NCBI GenBank assembly: GCA_963989385.1
Contig: OZ022502.1
Span: 54,925,454-54,989,453, forward strand
DNA: 64,000 bases
Source: Ctena decussata
Taxonomy: Eukaryota; Mollusca; Bivalvia; Lucinida; Lucinidae
Reading direction: 5' to 3'
The notes under the pieces are model-generated. The model saw only the letters and a program-made list of their open reading frames with translations. It made no database searches and was not told where the DNA came from. Positions 1-9,500 of the stretch are shown in pieces (position 1 is the stretch's first letter; each line of letters starts with the position of its first letter). The position numbers and the translations under genes were made by a program.

Positions 1-373
1 GTACATACATGATTTCTTGGGATCATGAATCAGTATGACCCAAAGTGTGACCTCAAACTAACAGTAGGACACAGAGACCTATGTTTCATGGTCCAGTCAT
101 TTTGCTTAATATCTTGAATTTGGTATACGAAAATGATTGCGTGGGATAATGACTCAGTATGACCTATAGTTTGAAGTCAAATTAACAGTAGCTCAAACTG
201 ACATATAATGACTCAGTATGACCGGATGTTTGACCTCAAACTAATAGTATCTTAGTGCCCTATATATCATGGTACGTGGTTTTGCCATAAAAATTGAAGA
301 CTTTTTGATGCAGAACAAGAGTGCTTTTGATAAGGACATATTATGACCAAATATTTGACATCAAAGTAACAGT

Positions 374-388
374 AGGTCACAATGACCT
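374..388. promoter_or_regulatory. Perfect AGGTCA n3 TGACCT palindrome inside the tandem repeat
   Basis: The sequence is AGGTCA, caa, TGACCT. This equals the consensus inverted repeat with a 3-bp spacer bound by oestrogen-receptor-type nuclear receptors. It sits in a repeat with no gene close by, so function is unproven. The palindrome is part of the repeat unit and may have nothing to do with transcription. Confidence 0.3.
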
Positions 389-832
389 ATATTTCATGGT
401 CCATTGATTTTATAAAATTTCCTGAACACTGTTTGATGTTTGTATATGATAGCTTGGGATAATGAATCAGCATGACCCTAAGTTTAACCGCAAACTAACA
501 GCAGGACACATTGACCTTTATTTCATGGTCCAGTCACTTTGCCTTATATCTTGAGGACTATTTGATATACGAACATGATTGCTTGGTGACCTATATTTCA
601 TGGGCCAGTGATTTTGCCTAATATCTTGAAGACTATGTGATATATGAACATAATTACTTCTGATATTGACTGAGTATGACCCGAAAATTTACCTAAAAAG
701 ACAGTAGGCCACAGAGACCTTTATTTGATAGTCTAGTGTTTTGCCTTTTTTCTTTGAGACTTCAGATGTATGAACCTGACTGCTTTCGATATTGACCTAG
801 TATGATCAGACGTTTAATCTTCAACTAACAGC

Positions 833-847
833 AGGTCACACTGACCT
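833..847. promoter_or_regulatory. Second perfect AGGTCA n3 TGACCT palindrome
   Basis: AGGTCA, cac, TGACCT lies at the equivalent place in another repeat copy. A one-mismatch relative (AGGTCA gtg TGACCC) lies at 961-975. It is visible directly; receptor binding is only inference from the consensus. Confidence 0.3.
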
Positions 848-1010
848 ATATTTGATGGTCCAGTGATTTTGCATCACACTTTTCACACTTTTTCATCGAC
901 TAACCTTATACTTCGTTTAGTGTTTTGGGTAAACACTGTGAGGGACCTTATACTGATTGTAGGTCAGTGTGACCCTCATCATATCTCTGACAATATTTTA
1001 CAAGTTTGAA

Positions 1011-1043
1011 ATATCGAGGGTTGCCTGCCAAAAGGTGTCATCT
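1011..1043 (+). repeat. Left terminal inverted repeat of the 3.9-kb transposon
   Basis: This 33-bp sequence starts atatcgaggg and ends in gtgtcatct. It is complementary to 4866-4898 except for two positions. Confidence 0.8.
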
Positions 1044-1444
1044 GCCATTTTTGTCAAAAATGAGTTTTTGTCATCATAATATGTTCCTATGCTTGGTCTT
1101 TTATCACTCCAAAGATGGGCTTAATTAGAATTATACCTAATTAGATATCTAATTAAACCAAAAGGTGCCATCTCCCTTACAGCTTAAATTGTTCTGCAAA
1201 AAGGTGCCAGCTGAAAATTTTGTGCTGCCAAATGGTGCCATCTCAGAGATAGCACCTTTTGGCTGAAAAGTATCCAGGTTTTATTTGAGATAAAATGTGC
1301 TATCACAGACAGATGGTACCTATTAGCAGCACACATCTGATATTTGATACACTAACTTAATGGATGTTTACTCCATGTCTTGTTTTCTCTGACTGTAGGT
1401 CCCTCTTTGTGTATTACTGATATAATGCTACATTCGAAAAAGCA

Positions 1445-2460
1445 AAGAAAACGCAAAAATGGATAGATGCTTTGCTAACAAGCAATAGACTGAAACATTT
1501 ATCTATTACTCCTGATGGCAATTGTTTTTCTTATTTTTTTTGAGTCTTTAGCTCTACAATTTGAAGTAAAGTGTGCGACTGAACTGAGAGATGTCTGTGA
1601 TCACCTTGATATAGTGCGTTTGCGAAAAAGTGGAGGGCAAAAAATCGATTTAATTTCTTAAATTCTGAATAGATTTTCATGAAAGTTTGCATACCATAAT
1701 CTGTTACCCATACGAACTCATGCTAGGAAATGTAGAATTTTTTACCTTTGAATAAAAAGTTTCTCTATTAATCATTACCATTTTTCTTCTCAGTTTTATG
1801 CCATCTTTACACAGGAGGTAACCATAATGGTACAACAGCCATTGTTGTTCTATAGTTACTATATTAATACTATTATTCATTCACAAATTACCATGTGGTC
1901 TGAAATGTGTTCACTCACTACTGAGTAAACAAGAGGCTTTTAAGATAATTGGCCAATCATTTGAAAAGGATTTTCTTGTGTGTTTCCCCTATATATAAGT
2001 AAATGTCCATATAAGGGATGCACCTAATATAGTTTGTACAACACTGGCCGTTCAAAAAACTGCACCAACCAAGTGTAAAACTTCAAAGAATATGGACAGA
2101 TTTTAACATGTAGTTGACTGTCAAAAAAAATCTGAGATTCCTTGCATGAGTTTGTATGGGTAATAGATTAAGGTCTGCAAGGTTTCGTGAAAATTTATTC
2201 AGTAGTAAAGAAATAAAATCGATTTTTTGCCCTCCACTTTTTCGCAAACAACCTATACTAATCGTGATCATAAAATTAAGTTCATGTCCAACACACCTAG
2301 TGATGACAACGATAGTGATGAAGACTATATAATGGCAAGTTGGCAAGGTATCAGTCATATGTGGATTAGTTTAATATAGGACGGACACTGGTCTGTTAGT
2401 TTAGCTGATACACTACCTTCAGCTATTGCAAATCTTTACTATGCACAGTACTTATCTACT
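1445..2460 (+). pseudogene. Broken OTU-type cysteine protease-like domain of the transposon
   Basis: Plus-strand translation near 1458-1530 gives a segment ending HLSITPDGNCF. DGNC is the hallmark of the catalytic Asp/Cys motif of OTU (ovarian tumour) proteases. A frameshift near 1540 leads into a segment reading LRDVCDHL, interrupted at 1612 by a nested MITE. After the MITE the same reading frame resumes (near 2256), with the acidic run DDNDSDEDY and then GHWSVSLAD near 2380. These match the order of elements in OTU domains. In-frame stops (for example near 2378) and the frameshift make it non-functional. OTU domains are known passengers of several eukaryotic transposons. The family call rests on motif recognition. 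Confidence 0.6.
1612..2256. mobile_element. Nested MITE with long TIRs and a TA target site
   Basis: About 1616-1660 (gtttgcgaaaaagtggaggg and onward) is the inverted complement of about 2205-2252. Further inverted similarity runs inwards (catgctaggaaatgtag against ctgagattccttgcatg). The insertion site reads ga-TA on the left and TA-ctaat on the right. Removing one TA plus the element joins the two halves of the OTU-like reading frame without a shift. It therefore inserted while the host reading frame was still recognisable. No coding capacity is seen. Confidence 0.7.
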
Positions 2461-2579
2461 CCAGTAAGCCAACTCAGCCCGTGATCGCGCAGTCAACATT
2501 TCCTGGCATAACAGCAGGTCAGACATTTACTTTTGCATACAAAGGCGTCAAAGGAAAGAACACTATGGAGCATGCACCA

Positions 2580-3927
2580 AAGTTTTAAGACAAACGAAAA
2601 ATGATGGTAAACAGAATGAAGAAACACAAAGAGAAACACCTACAAAATAAGATTACAAGAACGAGTAAACCCAATAACTCCAAGAAAGGAAAACCAGACA
2701 GCTGGAAAAAGAATATAAGGAACAAACTTAGACAGAGTGGGAAAGCTTATACAGGTCGAAAGAAATCATGTACCAGAAAGGTCAAAAAAAAGTAGAGCAA
2801 ATGTAAATTCAAATGTTCTGAAATATTTCAGAAGAACAATGTCAGCAAAAGTTCAATTCATATTGGAATTTGCAATCAAGGATTATATTTTTGTTATCAG
2901 TTTAGAAAAAAAAAACACGGCTAAAGTGAAGAAAAGGGTAGCAATGTCATTAACTTTTCACATCAATGGAAATATATAGGGTTTGCAGAAGTTACTTCAA
3001 ATCAACACTTGGTATTGGACGAAAAGCAGTTGAATGTGCCTTGACAAGACAATCTATAAGCTCAGCCCCAATGGATAAAAGTGGGAAAAGCATACCACAC
3101 AACAAAATACCTGATGCGGATTTACATGCTGTTAAATGGCACATTGAGTCATTCCCAATGTAGAATCCAATTACACAAGACAAGACACGAAAAGAAAATA
3201 CATCAGTGGTGATCTAACTACAATGTATAAACAAAATGTACTCCTTATACAAAGAAGATCAACAGAACAAAGGAAAATGGACAGTGAATACTAAAGTCTA
3301 CAGAACGGTATTTGTCAAGAATACAATCTGGCCTTTCATAAGCCAAAAAAGACCAATGTCTTGTTTGCAGCACGTTCAACCACAAGAAAGAAGCAGGAAC
3401 AGTAACTAGACAGTGTTACAGAGGACGAGTACAAAGAACATCAAGAGAAAAAATATTGAAGGGAGGGCAGAAAAGAGCAAGGATAAACTAAGATCACAAA
3501 CTGACAGCATTTTTGTTGTGCCTACTTTTGATACTTTTGATACGGAAGCAGTGCTTCCAACCCCATGTTTAAATGTGAGTCCAGTATATTACAAATGTAA
3601 AAAAAATAGTTGCTACTTTAATTCTTAATTTCTACAGATGATGATGATTTTTTTATCATCCGAGTGAGACCTTCCCGGCATGGAAGACCTGAGGATGATG
3701 CACAACTACCACAGAAATACACCAACAGACTGCCACATGTGTTAATTACTGAATTAAAGAAGGCAGATTTAATTTCCTTATGCGTATCTAGTATCATTCC
3801 AGGACACTGCCATATGGCTGTTACAAGGACCTACCATCTAATGAAACTTCCTGAGCCCAATCAGGAAGAAGATCAGGACTCGGACTTTGATTATTTAAGA
3901 TGTGCTAGACTTTTTTACAGATAAAGA
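2580..3927 (+). pseudogene. Degraded transposase-like coding remnant
   Basis: Plus-strand segments in several frames appear in this order. First comes a lysine-rich region (2601-2795), then a segment reading VCRSYFKSTLGIGRKAVECAL (2975-3040). Next is a segment with HIESFP (about 3140) and one with KMYSLYKED (near 3230-3260), then a piece with AVLPTPCLNVSPVYYK (3545-3600). A final open stretch (3664-3924) contains PQKY and KKADLISLC and ends at a stop at 3922-3924. The order resembles a transposase-like protein family common in invertebrate genomes, which I recognise only by general pattern and do not name. The part expected between about 3630 and 3660 is missing, which probably removed most of the catalytic core. 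Many stops and shifts show it is dead. Confidence 0.5.
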
Positions 3928-4045
3928 ATGCAGCTTTAGTTCGTTTCGGGCTAAGCTGTACATGGACCGCTAATACAGATTGCCATAAGTAGCATAACAC
4001 TGTTGTATTTGACAGAAATGAATAATCATATAGAATGATCATATA

Positions 4046-4215
4046 CAGTCGAACCTGTCTTAAGGGGTCACTGTATTAAGGGGTCTTTAGCAGCCACTTT
4101 TGGGGGTCCCTTAGACCAAAATACAGTGCAAATAAATCTGTATTAAGGGGTCACCTGTCTTAAGCAGCCAGGTTTGTGGGTCCCATGGGGTGACCCCTTA
4201 AGACAGGTTTGACTG
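4046..4215. mobile_element. 170-bp MITE with CAGTCGAACC-type TIRs, TA target duplication
   Basis: Left end cagtcgaacctgtcttaagg and right end ccttaagacaggtttgactg are inverted copies. TA flanks both ends (4044-4045 and 4216-4217). Internal words taaggggtca and tgacccctta repeat the arm. The TA site and the CAGTCGAACC end resemble Tc1/mariner (pogo-like) non-autonomous elements. It sits inside the 3.9-kb transposon. Confidence 0.75.
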
Positions 4216-4865
4216 TATGTACCATATACCATTACATGGTTTAGTTACATTTTTGAAAAAGAATTTACCTAGTCAAAGTTACTTCAAACTGATAGAGAAA
4301 GACAGTAGTTTTTATTGCATTTTGGTACATCATAGTCATTGTTAGATACCATGTCTGGTCATATATTTTTATTACAGTTTTTGGTCATTATGTGGATGTT
4401 GTAAAGTGACAGTTTTGTACTTGCACTATGAAAATATGATTTAGATATGGTTAAACCTACTCTAGTATTTGCTTACTGAATTCCGGTAATATACAGTATT
4501 GAAACGAGTATTACTATTACCCCTTTGGTTAATTATTACAATCAGATTCTTAGTATCTTAATGCTAAAAGGTGCCATCTAAATAAAATTTACAATAGTTA
4601 TTGAAAGGTTTGTTCTGCCAAACTGAGCCATCTCGAGATGGCACCTTTTGATCCTACAAATTTGTGCTGCCAAAAGGTGCCATCGACATAAAATGTCCAA
4701 ATATGGCAAACTTACTTAGGTAAATGTGATGTGTTTGTAACGGGTGGACAGATCAATCTAAGGCATGCTAGAAAAGTATAGAGAAATAAATGCAGGATCT
4801 TCTTGTGAATTTACATAGCGGTTGAAAACTTTAAAATGGCAATATCTTTAAAAGTGGATTTTTGG

Positions 4866-4898
4866 AGATGGCACCTTCTGGCAGGCAACCCTCGATAT
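4866..4898 (-). repeat. Right terminal inverted repeat of the 3.9-kb transposon
   Basis: This sequence ends ccctcgatat and is the inverted partner of 1011-1043. The subterminal ggcaccttt words lie immediately inside it, between 4563 and 4684. Confidence 0.8.
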
Positions 4899-5810
4899 TC
4901 TTAGGAAAACTCTTTATTCTACCACTCCAGATCAACTCATTTCACTTGGTCAGCACTGCCTATATTAAAATTGCGCCTGTTAAAGTCAAGCTCAAGCAAG
5001 TCGCGCAATAATGTCTTCTGACAATTCTTGTAGACAATATAATGTAATGAATTATTGATGCATCTGCCTTCTTAACAGTATCAAAAGTGTCATAAATGAT
5101 AATAAAAAAAAACAACAGATATTCCAGATACTCATTATATGAGGTCGTTAGGGTCGTTCAGAAAGTCATTTTTCTCCAGTTTTTTCTCTCTCTTTCTCTA
5201 TTGTTATTTGCAATTTTATTGCGCCTTTCCCGATAGTTTTGTTTTTATCCTTCTTGTTTGACAAGCCCGGTAAGGTGCTTGAAAAAGAAAAGGTCAAAGT
5301 CGGTTTTCAGAACCTAATTTTATTTATTTCTTTATTTTTTTATTTACTTATTTATTTGCCGTTGTAAGCTTCTTATGGCCCAATTCATCTAAGGACTGAT
5401 ACTAAAAGAATGCAAGGACATGGTACTGGCATATACAGAGACATCAACATTGATAGATTATTTGAATATTTAAGCTCGTGAGGGTCGTTCAAAACGTCAT
5501 TGTCAGCAATAACGAAACAAAAAGCTTGCGGCTGCTAAAAGGGTATCATGATAAATATTTTATCACCACTTTCTACTTATTTATAGTTGCTGTGACAGCA
5601 CTAGTCACTTATTAACTTTCAATTTAATTAACATTCGATAATAGATAATAATATATATTTAGTTAAATAAATATTTTATTTAGCTTTTGAATAACGCATG
5701 AAAAATTATTGTAACGTCATTTAAGTTAACTGCTTGGAAGTTCATTTAATTTGCCTCTGTACTGACAACAGATATGGTATGGAATAAATAACAAGCTAAA
5801 TCATATTTAC
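4899..5810 (-). repeat. Diverged, exonless remnant of the array unit (array edge)
   Basis: At 5036-5105 the sequence matches the A-B intron of later units (atgtaatgaat, gatgcatctgcc, gtcataaatgat). At 5140-5350 it matches the spacer (gaggtcg, gggtcgttca, tttattgcgc, tgtttga, gtaaggtg, cagaa). At 5395-5800 it matches the rest of the spacer up to the last CCP exon, for example gaatgcaaggacatggtactggcatatac. No CCP exon survives here: exon A is gone, and exon B would have fallen where the 3.9-kb transposon now ends. The spacer fragment order is disturbed and diverged. This is the oldest, decaying edge of the array. I see no downstream exon of the gene in this stretch. Confidence 0.65.
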
Positions 5811-6514
5811 CTTTCAAGACACATTCCGTCTCAGAGCTCCATTCTTGATCATGTGCACAAGTAATGATTCCTGATCCAGTTAAATCATAACCATCGTGGC
5901 AGGTCACCGTTGCATTGTCTCCATATTTCTTGCCCGCTGAAAAGTCTATATCTCCATTTGCAACGTTGGTAGGTGGACAGTCTATAAATGGAAAGTTTAG
6001 TAAATTTCAGATTAAGTTTCCTTTTCGTTACAAACTATTCTAGATTATAACATGTCAAACTCGTTGTGACAGCGTCCAAATATACAGGTATACATGTATC
6101 GACATTTTAAAAATACCATGTAATGAATGTCTGATGCATCTGCCTTTCTAACCGTATCAAATGAGTCATAAATGATATAAACGAAGACCGTTATTAAAGA
6201 TTCTCCTTATAAAATACAATTTTAAGACATTGGAAAACTGATTCTGAACAAACACAAAACTTGTACATCAAGATATATATCCATAGCAGTTTCCCAATTT
6301 AAGAATTGTACAAAACAATAACATTAAACGGTCAAACCTTTGGCTTCACAAGTTGTAGTGGTACTCCAGTTTCCATCGCTCTGACATTCTATAAAGCCTC
6401 TACCCACTATCTCGTATCCGGTTTCGCAAGTAACAGAAATCACTTGTCCATATGTTGTGTCCTTATTTGTAAAATCAACAATCCCGTTAGTGACATTTGC
6501 AGGGCTCCCACAAT
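5811..6514 (-). CDS. CCP module 1 (last in transcription order)
   Basis: Exon A is 6338-6514 and exon B 5811-5981. This is the most diverged module. B has DLTGSG, which loses the usual NGS glycosylation site, plus CAHDQEW and SSETEC. Its donor is AAAG-gtaaat, still good, so a further downstream exon is expected but is not seen. A is of the P/I type (PANV, NGIVDF), has TCETGY instead of TCDTGY, and ends CEAKG instead of CEAIG. Confidence 0.8.
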
Positions 6515-9500
6515 CTACATAGAATGATAAACAACACATTTCAAATAAGATCACATTAGGTCAATTATTATCCTTTCGAAAACCGTACGTTTCAAGAAAA
6601 GCGCTAGAAAAGGGTAGGATAGATTATTGGAACCTAAATTTAGACTTACTTACTTGATGATTCAAACCGAAAGTGCAATCAATAGGAGATGGAATTAGCT
6701 ATTTAATATATGACACATATTTTCCTTATAACGTCAGATGTCACTGCGCAGGGATCACACTACCAAAAAGTATGCGCATGGAAATTTTTTTTTTACGATT
6801 TTTCTCCAGATATGCTTTCCACTATTCTGACTCTCATATGTTGGTCCTGTTTGTTTGATACGCTGAGTAAGGTGTTTGAAAAAAGACAAGGACAAACTCG
6901 GTTTCAGAAATTAATTTTTCAAGCTTTTTACGCCATTTGAAAGCTTCTTGTGCCCTCCCGGTATTAATATATAGTCAGAAAACTCAATGACTTTAATTAA
7001 TTTTTGAATAACGCATGGAAAACTATAGTAACGTCATTAAAGTCCATAGCTTGGAAATTTATTTAATTTGCCCCCGTAATGAAAACAGATATGGTTTGGA
7101 ATAAATAACAAGCTAAGTCATATTTACTTTTCAAGACACATTCTGTGTCTGAGCTCCATTCTTGTTCATGTGTACAAGTAATGATTCCTGATCCATTTAA
7201 ATCGTAACCATCGTGGCAGGTTACCGTTGCATTGTCTCCATATTTCTTGCCCGCTGAAAAGTCTATGTCTCCATTTGCAACGTTGGTAGGTGGACAGTCT
7301 ATAAATGGAAAGTTTAGTAAATTTCAGATTAAGTTTCCGTTGCAAACTATCTTTAGGTTATATAATGTCAAAATCGTTGTGACAGCGGCCAAATATACAG
7401 GTATACATGTATCGACATCTTAAACAATATCATGTAATGAATGTCTGATGCATCTGCCTTTCTAACCGTATCAAATGAGTCTTAAATGATTATAAACGAA
7501 GACCGATATTAAAGATTCTCATTATAAAATACAATTTTAAGACATTGGAAAACTGATTCTGAGTAAAGACAAAACTTGTACATCAAGATAAACATCCATA
7601 GCAATTTCCAAATTTAAGAATTGTACAAAACAATAACATTAAAAGGTCAAACCTATGGCTTCACAAGTTGTAGTGGTACTCCAGTTTCCATCGCTCTGAC
7701 ATTCTATAAAGCCTCTACCCACTATCTCGTATCCGGTTTCGCAAGTAACAGAAATCACTTGTCCATATGTTGTGTCCTTATTTGTAAAATCAACAATCCC
7801 GTTAGTGACATTTGCAGTGCTCCGACAATCTACATAGAATGATCAACAACACAATTCAAATAAGATCACATTAGGTCAATTATTATCCTTTCGAAAGCCG
7901 TACGTTTCAAGAAAAGCGCTAGGAAAGGGTAGGGTAGATTATTGGAACCTAAATTTAGACTTACTTACTTGATGATTCAAACCGAAAATGCGATCAATAG
8001 GGATGGAATTATCTATTCAATATATGACACTTATTTTCCTTATAACGTCAGAGGTCACTGCGCAGGGGTCACGCTACCAAAAATTATGCGCATGGAGATG
8101 TTTTTTTTTTGTTTTTGTTTTTTTTTTTGGATTTTTCTCCAGATATGTTTTCCACTTTCCTCACTCTCATATGTTGGTCCTGCTTGTTTGATACGCTGAG
8201 TAAGGTGTTTGAAAAAAGACAAGGAGAAACTCGGTTTCAGAAATTAATTTTTCAAGCTTTTTTCTCCATTTGAAAGCTTCTTGTGCCCTCTCGGTATTCA
8301 ATTCAGGACAGATACTAAAATAATGCAAGGACATGGTACTGGCATATACAAAGAAATCAAAATTAATAGAAAGCTGGAACATATGAAGTCGTAAGGGTCA
8401 TTCAAAAGACATTGTGAGGAGCTATGCAAAATGACGTTACGGCTGTGGGAAGAATATCAAATGCTATATATATTTCGTAATAAATATTTCATTACCCTTT
8501 TCTTCAGATCTATTGTTGCTGTGGAACACTAGTCACTTATCACAGTTCACTTTAATTAACCTTGGGTAATAGATAATAATATATAGTCAGAAAACTCAAT
8601 AACTTTAATTAATTTTTGAATAACGCATGTAAAACTATTGTAACGTCATTAAAGTTCATAGCTTGGAAATTTATTTAATTTGCCCCCGTACTGAAAACAG
8701 ATATGATTTGGAATAAATAACAAGTTAAGTCATATTTACTTTTCAAGACACATTCTGTGTCTGAGCTCCATTCTTGTTCATGTGTACAAGTAATGATTCC
8801 TGATCCATTTAAATCGTAACCATCGTGGCAGGTTACCGTTGCATTGTCTCCATATTTCTTGCCCGCTGAAAAGTCTATGTCTCCATTTACAACGTTGGTG
8901 GGTGGACAGTCTATAAATGGAAAGTTTAGTAAATTTCAGATTAAGTTTCCGTTGCAAACTATCTTTAGATTATAAAATGTCAAAATCGTTGTGACAGCGT
9001 CCAAATATACAGGTATACATGTATCGACATCTTAAACAATATCTTGTAATGAATGTCTGATGCATCTGCCTTTCTAAGCATATCAAATGAGCCATAAATG
9101 ATTATAAACGAAGACCGATATTAAAGGTTCTCCTTATAAAATACAATTTTAAGACATTGGAAAACTGATTCTGAGTAAAGACAAAACTTGTACATCAAGA
9201 TATACATCCATAGCAATTTCCCAATTTAAGAATTGTACAAAACTATAACATTAAAAGGTCAAACCTATGGCTTCACAAGTTGTAGTGGTACTCCAGTTTC
9301 CATCGCTCTGACATTCTATAAAACCTCTACCCACTATCTCGTATCCGGTTTCGCAAGTAACAGAAATCACTTGTCCATATGTTGTGTCCTTATTTGTAAA
9401 ATTAACAATCCCGTTAGTGACATTTGCAGTGCTCCCACAATCTACATAGAATGATAAACAACACAATTCAAATAAGATCACATTAGGTCAATTATTATCC

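Larger units (their letters stand above)
1..1000. repeat. Degenerate tandem repeat, unit about 125 bp
   Basis: The words cagtatgacc, tgacctcaaactaacagtagg, gacctatatttcatggtcca and ttttgcc recur in the same order. Copies of cagtatgacc or close variants start near 31, 155, 213, 345, 472, 675 and 799. The spacing is about 124-130 bp where no block is missing; one copy is shortened and one interval is near 200 bp. The array probably continues left of the window. Each copy carries an AGGTCA-nnn-TGACCT-like palindrome, perfect at 374-388 and 833-847. There is no coding potential. The copies are diverged, so the array looks old. Confidence 0.75.
1011..4898 (+). mobile_element. Degenerate DNA transposon, 3.9 kb, with 33-bp TIRs
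   Basis: The terminal inverted repeats are 1011-1043 and 4866-4898. They begin atatcgagggttgcctgcca and differ at two positions. Inside both ends the word ccaaaaggtgccatct (or its complement) recurs in both orientations: near 1158, 1196, 1229, 1248, 4563, 4616, 4635 and 4669. Such subterminal repeats usually bind the transposase. The interior carries a broken coding region on the plus strand and two younger nested elements (about 1612-2256 and 4046-4215). The target duplication is unclear: TA or TCGA are both possible at the palindromic edge. I do not assign a superfamily. The element removed or displaced the low-coordinate end of the CCP array. Confidence 0.8.
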
